A stretch of DNA of 64,000 nucleotides from Hymenobacter cavernae (GCF_014641455.1 NZ_BMHT01000010.1:1-64000), one strand, 5' to 3'. Numbered from the stretch's first letter, positions 52,086 through 62,170 are shown. Program-made: numbers and translations. The notes: generated from the letters alone by a model not told the origin.

Positions 52086-52985
52086 ATGAAGCCCCTTAAC
52101 CAAGCTGAACGCACCACCCGTCTGTGGAAATTCCTGCTCCTGTACTTGCTGGCCTTGGCGTTGCCGCTGGTGGCGTCCTACTTTATTTTCTCCGATAAGA
52201 CCATTGCCGAAGAAAATGCCCGCCTCAAGCAGGAGCTAGCCCAAACCCAGGCCGAGCAGCGGCGCCTGCTCACGCAGATGGATACGCTCACCAGCCACCT
52301 ACAGCGCATTGATGTCATTGACCGCCAGATGCGTACCGAGACCAACGACCTCGTGTTGGGCGAGCTTTCCAAGCGCACCCAGGATTACCTCAACGCCGTG
52401 GCCCTCACACTGAGCGAAGTGCGGCGCGACTCGGCCCAGATGAAGACGGCTTCCAATAAGCTGATTTCGCAGAACGTGCTGCGCCAGTTCGACCTCTTCC
52501 GCAACAATCGCAGCACGGTCGACTTTCTGCGGCAGGAGCTAGGTCGGCGCGGCATCGACGTATCGAACCGGGAGCAGACGGCCGTGGAGCTGGCCCAAAC
52601 CAAGCAGCTGCTGGCAACCTACCAGGCCGCGGCGGCCAACCGGCCGGTAGCCCCGGCGGCCGGCGGCGGACGCAGTGGCGGCGGGGGTGGTGGGGGCGGG
52701 GGCGGCGGCAGTGCCCGCACCGCCGACCTGCTACAGCGCCTACAGGATAGTGAGCAGCAGCTAGCTTTGCTCAACGATCAGGTGACGTTCGCCAATGCCG
52801 ATTGCCTGCGTCTGCGGGCCGTGGACAAGAAAACGGCGCAGCGCAAAGAAATGCTGGAGCAAGCCCGCAAAGGCTTCCTGGCCATTCTCCAGAATCCTAG
52901 CTCCGACGATATGAAGGCAAGCGTGGAGAAGATGATCGACTCCATTGATAAAGAGCTAGGTCGTAAGCGGGGCTTGTTTAACTAA
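52086..52985 (+). CDS. tssO: T6SSiii transmembrane protein TssO
   Basis: A 299-residue inner-membrane protein with one helix at ~14-36 (LWKFLLLYLLALALPLVASYF), then coiled coil from ~45 to ~185. A long low-complexity linker, mostly Gly (GGGRSGGGGGGG...), lies at ~195-215, followed by a second coiled coil. Bitopic layout and context fit TssO, a Bacteroidota-specific T6SS component. The Met 52086 start gives a basic N-tail before the helix. The glycine linker is unusually long and may vary by slippage. Confidence 0.75.
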   Translation: MKPLNQAERTTRLWKFLLLYLLALALPLVASYFIFSDKTIAEENARLKQELAQTQAEQRRLLTQMDTLTSHLQRIDVIDRQMRTETNDLVLGELSKRTQDYLNAVALTLSEVRRDSAQMKTASNKLISQNVLRQFDLFRNNRSTVDFLRQELGRRGIDVSNREQTAVELAQTKQLLATYQAAAANRPVAPAAGGGRSGGGGGGGGGGGSARTADLLQRLQDSEQQLALLNDQVTFANADCLRLRAVDKKTAQRKEMLEQARKGFLAILQNPSSDDMKASVEKMIDSIDKELGRKRGLFN

Positions 52986-52996
52986 GAAGCTGCTTG

Positions 52997-53104
52997 AACG
53001 GCGTAGAGACGCAACATTTTGCGTCTTCTTGGTCGCGCCATTGGGCTTCGTTCAGACCTGATTGTTCAATGGGAAGACGCAAAATATTGCGTCTCTACGC
53101 CGTT
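52997..53104. repeat. Inverted repeat with GTAGAGACGCAA arms
   Basis: The 32-bp arms (52997-53028 and 53073-53104), each with GGCGTAGAGACGCAA, lie between tssO and tssE. They form a long hairpin of a class distinct from the others in the window. Confidence 0.8.
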
Positions 53105-53163
53105 TTGGTCAACTCAAACCAGCTTCTAAGTCGTAAAGCATCGCAACCTAGGTTATAGCCCGT

Positions 53164-53589
53164 ATGAGCAACGAGTTCTACCGTATTCCGCTCGATTTTG
53201 AGGAGCTGTTGCAGCGCCGCCACTTGCCGCGCTGCTCCGTGCAGGAGTCGATTGCCCAGCACCTGTACCTGATGCTGACCACCTACTTCGGCGAGTCGCG
53301 CTTCGACTCGACCTTCGGCTGCGTGGTGTGGGAGCAGGACTTTGAAGCCATGACCAACATGCGCTGGAAAGATGCCGTGCAGCGCTCCGTGGAGCAAACC
53401 ATCAACGCCCACGAGCCGCGTTTGGAGCAGGTGCGGGTGCAGGTAGGCGTCGAAGATTTTGAGTTGAAAGGCGTGCACCAGCGCATCCGTAAGCGCCTGG
53501 ATGTCATCATCAAAGCCGTACTACGCCACACCAACGAGCCCTTCGGCTTCCGGGCCAGCCTGTTCGTAGCCCCCTTATCTGTAGAGTAA
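53164..53589 (+). CDS. tssE: T6SS gp25-like baseplate protein TssE
   Basis: A 141-residue protein of the gp25 family that starts sheath polymerisation at the baseplate. Typical blocks are SVQESIAQHLYLMLTTYFGESRFDSTFGC and, late, EPRLEQVRVQVGVED. Length is as in other T6SS. Just upstream of tssF, 62 bp away. Confidence 0.88.
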   Translation: MSNEFYRIPLDFEELLQRRHLPRCSVQESIAQHLYLMLTTYFGESRFDSTFGCVVWEQDFEAMTNMRWKDAVQRSVEQTINAHEPRLEQVRVQVGVEDFELKGVHQRIRKRLDVIIKAVLRHTNEPFGFRASLFVAPLSVE

Positions 53590-53651
53590 TTGAGTGAATG
53601 TTCAGACCTAGGTAACAGAACAGCCACTCAGTCAGTCACTCAGTTACGTTT

Positions 53652-55505
53652 ATGCAACTGCCTTCCAACGACTTTACGAAAGCCAGCATCAAAAGCCGCC
53701 TGACCCGGAAGGCGGCCGAGCTGTGGGGTTACTCTGAATCCGACATTGAAGGGTTTGACCCACTGGTGGAGCTGCTGCTGGAAGCCTGCGCCGTGGAGTT
53801 TGAGAAAGTAGGGCAGGAGATAAATCACACCCAGCACCGCCTTGTGGAGCGGCTGGCCGGGCTGCTGAACCCCGACGTGATTGACGCCCCCCGCCCGGCC
53901 CACGCCGTAGCGGTGGCTCAGCCGCGCGAGCCTCAGCTGCTGCTGCCCGCCGATGCTCAGCTGGTGCATCAGCGCCCCGTGGGCCTGCGGCAAACGGCGG
54001 CCCCGCCTGTGTTTTTTTCGCCCTTGCAACCTACGCGCCTCACCGATGGCGCCGTGCGCTACCTGGCTACCGATTCGGCTGTATGGCAGGTGGAACTAGC
54101 TGGGCACAAGCGCATTACGGCCCTTGCTGCGCAGTCGGTACCGGCCGAGCACCGGCGCCTCTGGATCGGGCTGGAGCTTAACGCCGCCATTACCTCGCTC
54201 ACCGACCTAGCTTTCTACTTCGATTGGCCCAATGAGCCCCGGCGCGAGCAGTACCAGCCGTATTTGCCCGGCGAAACCTGGCTGCTCAGCGACCAGCGCC
54301 TGCATGTAGCGAGCGGCTTCTCCGCCGCTTTCGATGCGGAAGAAGCGGAGCCGTTGCTGCACCAGGAGTTCGACTTTCTGCGGCGCGTGGAGCAGCAGGT
54401 GCGGGCAACGTACGAGGGGAGCTTTGCACGCATCGTGGCCGCGCCCGTCGATCTGGCGACCTACGTGCGGCAGCCGTACCCGCCGGCATTTGCACAGCGG
54501 TTTTCGCCCAATGAGCTGCAAACGCTGGAAACGCCGCTGCTGTGGCTGGAAGTGCGCTTTTCGCACGCCTTGCCGCCCGAAGCGCTTACCAACCTGACCT
54601 GCGCCATCAACTGCTTTCCGGTGCTCAACCGCCGCCTGAACAAGCGCCTCTACCGGCTGCAACAAGCCCTGAACATTTTCCCGCTCGACACGGAAGAGGC
54701 TTTTTTGGCCATGCACGAAGTGTACAGCCTGAGCAACGTGGTGTACCGCTCCACCACGCTCAGCGGCTTGCAGGAAGGCCAAACGGACACCTACACGCTG
54801 CGCACTCACGGCGTCGGCCGCTTCGATACGCGCACGGGCAAAGAAGCTCTGCTGGAGCTGCTGGAGCTGCTGCGCGACGAAAGCCGCGCCTTCACGGCCA
54901 CCGGCACCGACTTTATTTCAAGTATTCTGCGAGAGCTGAACCAGAACCTGGCCCGGCTGGAAGACCGCCTGGAGCAGGCTCGCGCCGCTACCCGCGAAGC
55001 GCCCGTGCCCTACGTAGTCCTGCGCCCCCGCGACGCCAACGACAGCGTGTACCTGGAATATTGGTCGAGCGACGGCGAGGGTGGCAACCGCCTTCCCGCT
55101 GGTAGTCACCTGCACGTCTACGACGGCCACTACCTTGATCAGGTGCGGCTCATGACGACCACGAGCGGCGGCCGGGAGCGACCCAGGCCCGAGGAGCGGG
55201 TGCTGGCGCTGCGCAAGAATCTGCTCAGCCGCAACCGCATCGTCACGCTCGAAGACATCAAGGCGGCTTGCTGGGCGGAGCTGGGCAACCACCTGGGTCG
55301 GGTACACATTGAGAAGGGCTTTCGCACCGGCCCCACCCCCGACGCCGGGTTTGTGCGCTGCATTCGAGTGGTGCTCACGCCCGCCGCCACCAGCCGCCTG
55401 ACCGCGCAGGAATGGCAGCGCACCGCCGAAGAGCTGCAAGTGAGCCTGGCTGCGCAATCGGCGATGAATCTGCCGTATGAGGTGAGCATGGCGCCTCATA
55501 CCTAG
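53652..55505 (+). CDS. tssF: T6SS baseplate protein TssF
   Basis: A 617-residue wedge protein. The N-terminus (RLTRKAAELWGY, GFDPLVELLLEACAVEFEKV) has the VasA/ImpG family helix, and the long beta-rich remainder ends in SLAAQSAMNLPYEVSM. It follows tssE and precedes a gene on the opposite strand, with 5 bp between the stops. Confidence 0.88.
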   Translation: MQLPSNDFTKASIKSRLTRKAAELWGYSESDIEGFDPLVELLLEACAVEFEKVGQEINHTQHRLVERLAGLLNPDVIDAPRPAHAVAVAQPREPQLLLPADAQLVHQRPVGLRQTAAPPVFFSPLQPTRLTDGAVRYLATDSAVWQVELAGHKRITALAAQSVPAEHRRLWIGLELNAAITSLTDLAFYFDWPNEPRREQYQPYLPGETWLLSDQRLHVASGFSAAFDAEEAEPLLHQEFDFLRRVEQQVRATYEGSFARIVAAPVDLATYVRQPYPPAFAQRFSPNELQTLETPLLWLEVRFSHALPPEALTNLTCAINCFPVLNRRLNKRLYRLQQALNIFPLDTEEAFLAMHEVYSLSNVVYRSTTLSGLQEGQTDTYTLRTHGVGRFDTRTGKEALLELLELLRDESRAFTATGTDFISSILRELNQNLARLEDRLEQARAATREAPVPYVVLRPRDANDSVYLEYWSSDGEGGNRLPAGSHLHVYDGHYLDQVRLMTTTSGGRERPRPEERVLALRKNLLSRNRIVTLEDIKAACWAELGNHLGRVHIEKGFRTGPTPDAGFVRCIRVVLTPAATSRLTAQEWQRTAEELQVSLAAQSAMNLPYEVSMAPHT

Positions 55506-55510
55506 GTCCG

Positions 55511-56647
55511 TTAGGCGGCTTCAGAATCAGGCCAATCTACGCTTACTATCCCTACTTTTTCCAATTTTCCTCTGAGCAGGATTTGCCCCAGAAATTCCGT
55601 CTTCATGCGTTGGCTGGTGCCCGTTTTTTCTAATAGATATTCAGATACGAGAAATTCCTTATTGTATTGATTGCAAACGCTCTGTATCCTGGCGGCGGTA
55701 TTTAATGTGTCGCCGTGGTAGGCAATATCTCTTTTTATTTCGCCTATTTCCACGGCCGTTACATGCCCCGTATGTACACCGGCCTTGAAGTGAGGAATAA
55801 TGCCATAGTTTGCTGTATAGTACTCGGCTCTATTCTGAAACTGTTTTTTACAGGCAAAATAAAACCGGATACACAAATGGTCTTGTAATCCTTCACGCTC
55901 AGGCCACATCACAACAATTTCATCACCAACGTATTGATAAACCTGGGCAGAATAAGGAAACAGTACTTGATTTATATCAGCAAAACAGTCCCTAATGAAA
56001 GAGCTGTATCGGCTATGGCCCAGCTTTTCAGCTATAGTAGTCGATGATTGCAGATCCATGAACATGAAAATTCTTTCTTCTTCCTTCGGGGTTCGGTATT
56101 TACCTAACAGAAGCGGTAGTAGAACGCCTGGTCCGTATTTTTTATTGATCTGATTGATAAAGCTAATTACAAGTGTCATAAAGAAATAATAAACTAACAG
56201 CATATCAAATATATAACTCCAGACCTTTTTATCGGGAGAAGTGCCTGTTCTGAATAGGGGCAGCGAAATAAGGGAGTGCTCTAATGCGAGCCGCAGCAGC
56301 CATAAGAACAAGGCAATCAAGGCCAGCGACAATAAGGCTTTGATTAAAATTATTTTTCCGAGGGCTACTTTTCCGAAAAGACTCTTATCCAGGTAATAGC
56401 CTGGTAAACCTAGGCTCACGCCCCACAAAATCCCGAATATAACAGCCGCAAATAGTGATAGTCCAAACCCCCCGGCCACAGGCAGGTTAAATACCTGACT
56501 AATTATCCGGGCGTGCAGCGCCAGGAGCGATACAAGCAATAAATTGGCAACAATCCAGAAATTTGCTTGTATACCCACGTACGCAAGCACCGGAAACCTA
56601 GCCGTATGGCGCTGCGCCACAGTAGTGTACTCAAAATTATTTGCCAT
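55511..56647 (-). CDS. Membrane-bound class III adenylate/guanylate cyclase
   Basis: A 378-residue enzyme making cyclic nucleotide. An N-terminal membrane region of about four to five helices (~residues 22-165) is followed by a catalytic class III domain. The metal-binding Asp residues lie in FMDLQSST (~residue 195) and YVGDEIVVMW (~residue 242), and GDTLNTAARIQ holds the transition-state Asn and Arg. The base composition is AT-rich compared with the tss genes around it. It converges on tssF by 5 bp and may be a later insertion in the T6SS locus or its regulator; neither can be decided from sequence. Confidence 0.88.
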   Translation of the reverse strand: MANNFEYTTVAQRHTARFPVLAYVGIQANFWIVANLLLVSLLALHARIISQVFNLPVAGGFGLSLFAAVIFGILWGVSLGLPGYYLDKSLFGKVALGKIILIKALLSLALIALFLWLLRLALEHSLISLPLFRTGTSPDKKVWSYIFDMLLVYYFFMTLVISFINQINKKYGPGVLLPLLLGKYRTPKEEERIFMFMDLQSSTTIAEKLGHSRYSSFIRDCFADINQVLFPYSAQVYQYVGDEIVVMWPEREGLQDHLCIRFYFACKKQFQNRAEYYTANYGIIPHFKAGVHTGHVTAVEIGEIKRDIAYHGDTLNTAARIQSVCNQYNKEFLVSEYLLEKTGTSQRMKTEFLGQILLRGKLEKVGIVSVDWPDSEAA

Positions 56648-56712
56648 TTAGCGCAGGTTATTTTGTTGCAGGAAGGCGCTGGGCGGTGGACAGCAAGTAG
56701 CGCGTAAGTTAG

Positions 56713-57546
56713 CTAGGTGTGCTGCCGGCGAGTGGCTTTCGGCGTAATTAAATCGGTGGGAGAGTAGCCAAACTGCTTTTTGAAAGCATACGAAAAATGC
56801 GAAAGGTTTTCAAAACCTGTTTCGTAGCAAACGTCAGTAGGTTTTCTTTTCTGCTCGGAAAGCTGGTAATGTGCTAACCCCAGGCGCTTTTCTGTAAGCC
56901 ACCGCTGCGGGGTTGTATTAAATGCTTTCTTGAAATCCCGTTTGAAAGTAGTTAGGCTGCGGCCTGTCAGGTAGCTGAATCTCTCCGCGGGCATGTTAAA
57001 CATATAATTATTTTCCATAAAGCTGATTAAATCAACTTTATGCGGATCATCAAAATTGGCCAACATGCCATCAATGTCGGGGTTAATTGCTCGCAATATG
57101 CTAATGGCTTCCGTGATTTTTAAAGAAGCTAGGTTTCTCGGGAATTGCCCCTTTATAGAAAAATAAGGAATTAAGGATGCTAGGCAGCTTTCCAGGAGAG
57201 GATGATTGCGGAAATAATAGAGTTTTGAGAGAGGCGCAGAGCTGGCCTTTACATCAATTCGGCTGTAAAAGTCTCTTAAGGTTTTTTCTGTCAACAGCAT
57301 TACCACTGATTTATGTGGTAAGCCATTATCGGGGTAGTTAATGATAGTTGCCGGCTTGTTTCTGGGGATTAAAAAAATGTCGCCTGCTTTAAAGTGGTGT
57401 GTTTCTTCTGCCTGCACAATTTTGGTTTCGCCGGAAATAAACCAGACGAGCATGTGTTGGTCGAAGATGATTTCGGATTTAAAGAATTTGTCTTCGTAGC
57501 AGGAAAGCTTTATTTCCGGCGTCAGGTATTCGGATGTGTGTTCCAT
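56713..57546 (-). CDS. AraC-family transcription regulator
   Basis: A 277-residue regulator. The cupin-like N-terminal domain (~1-130, EETHHFKAGDIFLIP) could sense a ligand. The double HTH lies at the C-terminus (FSYLTGRSLTTFKRDFKKAFN ... CYETGFENLSHFSYAFKKQFG). It is transcribed with the SDR gene upstream (gap ~97 bp) and probably controls it. It is also AT-rich, as the cyclase. Confidence 0.87.
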   Translation of the reverse strand: MEHTSEYLTPEIKLSCYEDKFFKSEIIFDQHMLVWFISGETKIVQAEETHHFKAGDIFLIPRNKPATIINYPDNGLPHKSVVMLLTEKTLRDFYSRIDVKASSAPLSKLYYFRNHPLLESCLASLIPYFSIKGQFPRNLASLKITEAISILRAINPDIDGMLANFDDPHKVDLISFMENNYMFNMPAERFSYLTGRSLTTFKRDFKKAFNTTPQRWLTEKRLGLAHYQLSEQKRKPTDVCYETGFENLSHFSYAFKKQFGYSPTDLITPKATRRQHT

Positions 57547-57643
57547 TGCGTATAGATTATCGTTGCTCTTCCGTGCAGCGCTGCCCCATTATTGCTTTCA
57601 GGGTGGCGGGTTTCTATCGTACTCTTGCATACCAACCTAGGTA

Positions 57644-58663
57644 TTAATTAGCGAGAAATGCTATAGCAGTCATTTGCTCACTCAGGGTCCAGAGCTGCTT
57701 GGCACTGGCTTCGTCCAACGAGTAAGGCTGCACGCCCCGGGCCGTCGATGGGTCATCGTGCCGGTGCTCAATCTGCCCTGCGTCCAGTTCGGCTACATCA
57801 GCATCCTCGCAATAGACACCGCCCAGGTCGTTCAGCAGCGGACTGGTGGCGCACCAAACGGTGGTAGCCGCACCCTGCGGAATGGTTTTCAGCTTGGCAG
57901 CTACTTCCGGCAGAATGTTGCCCTGTGCATCACAGAACCCCATTTGCTGAAACAGCTCGACGGGGGCTTCACGCCCTAGCTCCGTCCCGTTGATGGAGCC
58001 TGGATGTACGGAATACGCTTTGATATTGAAGTGTTTACCGCGCTCATCCAGCTCTACGGTAAATAGGTTGCTCGCCGTCTTTGATTGACCATAGCCTTGC
58101 AGCGTGTGGTATTCCCGCTGCTCAAAATTGGGGTCCTCGAAGTTGAACGGAGCCATCTGGTGCCCGAACGAGGATACATTGACCACGCGGGCGCCGTTAG
58201 CTTTTTTGAGCGCCGGCCACAAGCGAGCTACCAGCTGAAATTGCCCCAAATAGTTAGTAGCGAGTTGCGACTCAATGCCGCGGCTGTCGCGGCGCAGCGG
58301 CACCCACATAATGCCGGCATTGTTGATCAGCAGATGGAGCGGCCGGCCAGAAGCCAGAAACCGCTCAGCAAACGCATCGATGGATGTGGGATTCGTCAGG
58401 TCCATGGGCTCCAGCTCTACATGGGCTATTCCTTGCAGGTTTTTCCGAGCCTTTTCAATATCTCTGGCCGGCACAAGCACCGTGGCTCCGGCTGCGGCCA
58501 GCACCTTAGTGGTTTCCAGCCCGATGCCGGTATTGCCGCCGGTCACGATGGCCGTTTTTCCGGTGAGGTCAATGCCTTGAATGACATCGTTGGCGGTAGA
58601 GGCAGCGTTGAAGCCGGAGCCCAGCGGCTTCTGCAATGCGCCTTGATAATTAGCTTGTCTCAT
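57644..58663 (-). CDS. SDR-family oxidoreductase
   Basis: A 339-residue dehydrogenase of the retinol-dehydrogenase-like group. The cofactor motif is TGGNTGIG (~41-48), NNAG near residue 114 and catalytic YGQSK near residue 198. I chose Met 58663; an upstream TTG reading gives 11 extra residues. It lies just upstream of the AraC regulator, a pairing common in Bacteroidota for inducible detoxification enzymes. Confidence 0.87.
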   Translation of the reverse strand: MRQANYQGALQKPLGSGFNAASTANDVIQGIDLTGKTAIVTGGNTGIGLETTKVLAAAGATVLVPARDIEKARKNLQGIAHVELEPMDLTNPTSIDAFAERFLASGRPLHLLINNAGIMWVPLRRDSRGIESQLATNYLGQFQLVARLWPALKKANGARVVNVSSFGHQMAPFNFEDPNFEQREYHTLQGYGQSKTASNLFTVELDERGKHFNIKAYSVHPGSINGTELGREAPVELFQQMGFCDAQGNILPEVAAKLKTIPQGAATTVWCATSPLLNDLGGVYCEDADVAELDAGQIEHRHDDPSTARGVQPYSLDEASAKQLWTLSEQMTAIAFLAN

Positions 58664-58853
58664 GATCAAGTTATTAAGTTGATTTCGTTGAGACAAAGGT
58701 GGGATGGTTGTAATCGGCTGGCTTTGTTGAGAAGTCCTACTTTGCTTTGTTTAAAAGACCAATTCTCCTCTTAGCTGGGCAGAACCCAGGTTTGGGCTGA
58801 CTCTTAAACCTAGGTCCTGCTTGTCGCCAATTTGAGCAAGCCTTTACGCAAGC

Positions 58854-61364
58854 TTAGACCTCCGCCGGCTGCCGCGTTTCCCACACCAGCTCTTCGGCTT
58901 CCGCGGCCTTGCTCACCAGAATCTCGGCGCCTTTGGCCACTTCACCGGCGATGATCATCCGCGAAATGGGGCGGCGCAGCTGCTGGCGAATCACGCCTTT
59001 AATCGGCCGGGCGCCGTAGCGCGGCGTGAACCCCGACAGGGCTAGGTGCTCGCGCGCTTCGTCGGAGAGGTGTAGGCTGATTCCCTGGCGGTGCAACTGC
59101 TCCAGCAGTGGCCGCAGGTGAATGTCGAAGATGCGCACCACGTTTTCCTCCGAGATAGGCGCAAAGGGCACGATTTCCGTGAGACGCGCCAGAAACTCGG
59201 GGCGGAAATAACGGCCCATCACGTCCATCAGCTCATTGCCGGCCGGAATCTTTCCTTCCCCGAACGATTTGATAATCTGCTCGCTACCAATGTTGGAGGT
59301 GAACAGAATCACGGCGTTGGAAAAGTCGCCCTCCCGACCTAGGCGGTCGTGCAGGCGGCCTTCGTCCAGGATCTGCAAAAAGATGTCGAACACCGAGCTG
59401 TGGGCTTTTTCAATCTCATCGAACAGCACCACGGAGTAGGGCTTCTCCCGAATCTTGTTCACCAGCAAGCCGCCTTCCTCGTAGCCCACGTAGCCGGGAG
59501 GCGCGCCGTAAAGTAGCGCAGCCGAGTGTTCTTCCTTGAACTCCGACATATCGAAGCGAATCAGAAACAACTCGTCATTAAACAGAAAGTCGGCCAGCGA
59601 CTTCGCCAGCTCCGTTTTGCCCGTGCCCGTCGGACCTAGCAGGAAAAATGACCCAATCGGCTGCCCCGCCTTGGTCAGGCCCGAGCGCGACTCCAGAATA
59701 GCTTCGCACAAAGCTTTCACGGCGTGGTCTTGCCCGACCACGCGCTTCTGCAAAGTCAGGTTCATATTGAGCAGCTTTTCGCGCTCATTGCTTTGCAGCT
59801 TGCCCAGCGGGATGCCCGTTTTGCCCGACACGACCGCCGCAATGTCTTGCCGCTCCACGCTTTCCTTCTTCGTGCCCGAAAGCTCCACCAGCGCCGCCAG
59901 CTGCGCCCGCAGGTAGCTTTCGAGCGCTTCGGCGGTTTCCAAAGCTTCCGGCTGTTCTTCGGTTTCGAGCTGGTTTAGCCACAGGTGACTTACCTGGTTT
60001 TGGAGCAGATACAGGAACCAGCGCAGCTCCTTTAAGTATTCTGTTTCTTCCAGCTCAGGGCCGCGCGCCGCTAATGTCTCAAACTCTTCTTGTAGCCGCA
60101 GCAGCTCGGCCACGGCGTGCTCATCCATCATCCGGATGGCGGCCATGGTGCGGTCTACCAAATCAATGGCGGAGTCGGGTAGCTGGCGGTCCTTGAGGTA
60201 GCGTTTGGCCAGGCGCACGGCTTCGCTCACGGTGCCTTCGCCCACGCGCAGGCCGTGGTGGTTGGCGTAGAAAGGCAGTACACTCTCCACCATCCGCTCG
60301 GCCACGACGAGGCTAGGTTCCTCCACGCGCAGCACATCGAAGCGACGGTTAAACGCCTCATCTGCTTCGATATACTGGCGGTATTCGTCGCCGGTGGTGG
60401 CCCCAATAACGGTGATTTCGCCGCGGGCCAGCTCGGGTTTCAGCAGCTGCGCAATGCCCGAGCCCGCCGCGCTTTTCGTGTCGAGCAGCACATGGATTTC
60501 ATCAATAAACAGAATGGCCCGGTTGTACTGCTTGATTTCGCTCAACACATTCTTGATGCGGTCTTCCACTTCTCCTTTATAAGAAGCGCCCGCTACCAGC
60601 GTACCTAGGTCCAGCTCGAAAAGCACGACTTGCTGCAAATGCAACGGCACTTTCTGCTGCACAATCTGCTGGGCGAACCCCTCTACCAGCGCCGATTTGC
60701 CCACGCCCGGCTCGCCCACCAGCAGTACGTTGGGCTTGGTGCGCCGCCCCAGAATCTCGGCCATTTGGCGCGTTTCCCGGTCACGCCCCACTATGGGGTC
60801 CAGCTTGCCGGCGGCAGCCTGCTCGGTTTTATTAACGCAATACGTTGCCAGCGCGCCCGCTTTACCGGTTGGCTTCGGGGAGCTGGCTTCCGGTGTACTG
60901 GCATCAGTTCCCGAACCTAGGTCTGCGGCCCGGGTGGGCTCATCCTCGGCTACGGCGTCCATTACTTCCTTCTGCGTCAGGGGCAGCGACTTCAGCTGCT
61001 CGGTGGTGAAAGCCAGCCCCGCCCGCAGCAAAGCCGCCAGCGCCGAAACCGGATCGGTCCAGTCCTTGGAGAGCTGCATGGCCACCAGGTCGGCCACTTC
61101 CAGCACCTGCTTGGCCTCGGCATCGGCCGTCGGCATTTCGGGCGGGCGCGTAGACTTGGGCAAACTTTCCAGGCGTACTTCGGCCCACTCCCGCAAATAA
61201 TGGATGTCTTTGTCGAGGCGCGCCACCAACCACGAAGCGAGGCCAATTTCGTTGTGCAGTAGCGCCAGTAGCAGGTGCGGCGCGCCAAAATGCTCGTGGC
61301 GATATTCGTGGGCCACCGCTTGCGCAATGTGAATAGTCCGTTTCAGGTCGTCGGTGTAGGGCAC
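58854..61364 (-). CDS. tssH: T6SS sheath-disassembly ATPase TssH (ClpV)
   Basis: An 836-residue AAA+ unfoldase that dismantles the contracted TssBC sheath. The Clp N-domain covers ~1-145 (HEHFGAPHLLLALLHNE). AAA1 has Walker A GEPGVGKSAL near residue 218 and Walker B FIDEIH. AAA2 has GPTGTGKTE near residue 577 and a C-terminal D2 small domain. The long acidic linker (~145-175) is as in ClpV. Minus strand, opposite to tssB. Confidence 0.92.
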   Translation of the reverse strand: MPYTDDLKRTIHIAQAVAHEYRHEHFGAPHLLLALLHNEIGLASWLVARLDKDIHYLREWAEVRLESLPKSTRPPEMPTADAEAKQVLEVADLVAMQLSKDWTDPVSALAALLRAGLAFTTEQLKSLPLTQKEVMDAVAEDEPTRAADLGSGTDASTPEASSPKPTGKAGALATYCVNKTEQAAAGKLDPIVGRDRETRQMAEILGRRTKPNVLLVGEPGVGKSALVEGFAQQIVQQKVPLHLQQVVLFELDLGTLVAGASYKGEVEDRIKNVLSEIKQYNRAILFIDEIHVLLDTKSAAGSGIAQLLKPELARGEITVIGATTGDEYRQYIEADEAFNRRFDVLRVEEPSLVVAERMVESVLPFYANHHGLRVGEGTVSEAVRLAKRYLKDRQLPDSAIDLVDRTMAAIRMMDEHAVAELLRLQEEFETLAARGPELEETEYLKELRWFLYLLQNQVSHLWLNQLETEEQPEALETAEALESYLRAQLAALVELSGTKKESVERQDIAAVVSGKTGIPLGKLQSNEREKLLNMNLTLQKRVVGQDHAVKALCEAILESRSGLTKAGQPIGSFFLLGPTGTGKTELAKSLADFLFNDELFLIRFDMSEFKEEHSAALLYGAPPGYVGYEEGGLLVNKIREKPYSVVLFDEIEKAHSSVFDIFLQILDEGRLHDRLGREGDFSNAVILFTSNIGSEQIIKSFGEGKIPAGNELMDVMGRYFRPEFLARLTEIVPFAPISEENVVRIFDIHLRPLLEQLHRQGISLHLSDEAREHLALSGFTPRYGARPIKGVIRQQLRRPISRMIIAGEVAKGAEILVSKAAEAEELVWETRQPAEV

Positions 61365-61729
61365 GGGCAGAGGAAAGAAAAAGTAATGTTAAAACTGATT
61401 TAAAGGCAGTTGCACAACCAGGCAGGCAGTCCCATCATAAAGAATTAGTATAGGATAATTGTAACACTCAACAGTATTCTACGTTGAGGTAGGCAGCAAT
61501 TTCCTGAAGCGTACGCCGGGCGCTACGGCGCAGTTACGTCCGCTTCAGCAACATAAAGCAACTTCCCTTCAATTACCAGTTCAGGCGGGCAGCAAACGAA
61601 AAAAGCCCGTAAAATGAACCTCGTGGTCGGACTGTTTTTAGTTGATTTGCTATATCTTAGCCTAAGCCGCTTGCCATCGGGTAGGCAGAATACCTTAGTT
61701 TTAAGTCCTTCATCATCAGTAGCCAGTCT
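61365..61729. other. tssH-tssB divergent region
   Basis: 365 bp, AT-richer than its surroundings. A possible promoter for tssB is near 61643-61660 (TTG, then TATATCTTAG) but matches the consensus only partly. No gene or repeat is convincing; a minus-strand frame across it is the complement of tssB. Confidence 0.45.
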
Positions 61730-62170
61730 ATGTATAACTACGGAATCGGTGGACAGGAGCGCAAGCTCGATAACGCCCAGGAAGCTATTACGGATATTCC
61801 GCTGAACCGCACCTTGCTTGTGCAGAAGCTCACGGCCGATCCGCCCCTGCGGGCTCAGATTGTGGAAGGACTGCGCACGCCCGAAGCCGTATTTGCGCAC
61901 TTCAAGCCCGAAGTAGAAGTGGAGTTTGAAAAGGAGGACGGCAGCGTCATTCCCGAAACCCTGCAATTTCAGTCGCTCGGCGATTTTGGCAAGAAGGGCA
62001 TCATCAATCAAAGCGAATTTCTGCAAGATCTGAACACGCAGGCCGATGACTTGCAGAAGCTGCTGCGCCAGCTTAAGTCCAACAAAATCCTGAAAACGGC
62101 CCTGGAAAACCCGGAAACCAAAGCCGCTTTCCTGGCCACCATTCAGGCCATGATCAGCGAGCTGGAATAA
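61730..62170 (+). CDS. tssB: T6SS sheath protein TssB (VipA)
   Basis: A 146-residue small sheath subunit, interlocked with TssC. Family segments are PLNRTLLVQKLTADPPL and FKPEVEVEFEKEDGS with FQSLGDFGKKGI (~residues 65-90). The ATG is at 61730. tssC follows after 66 bp. Confidence 0.92.
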   Translation: MYNYGIGGQERKLDNAQEAITDIPLNRTLLVQKLTADPPLRAQIVEGLRTPEAVFAHFKPEVEVEFEKEDGSVIPETLQFQSLGDFGKKGIINQSEFLQDLNTQADDLQKLLRQLKSNKILKTALENPETKAAFLATIQAMISELE

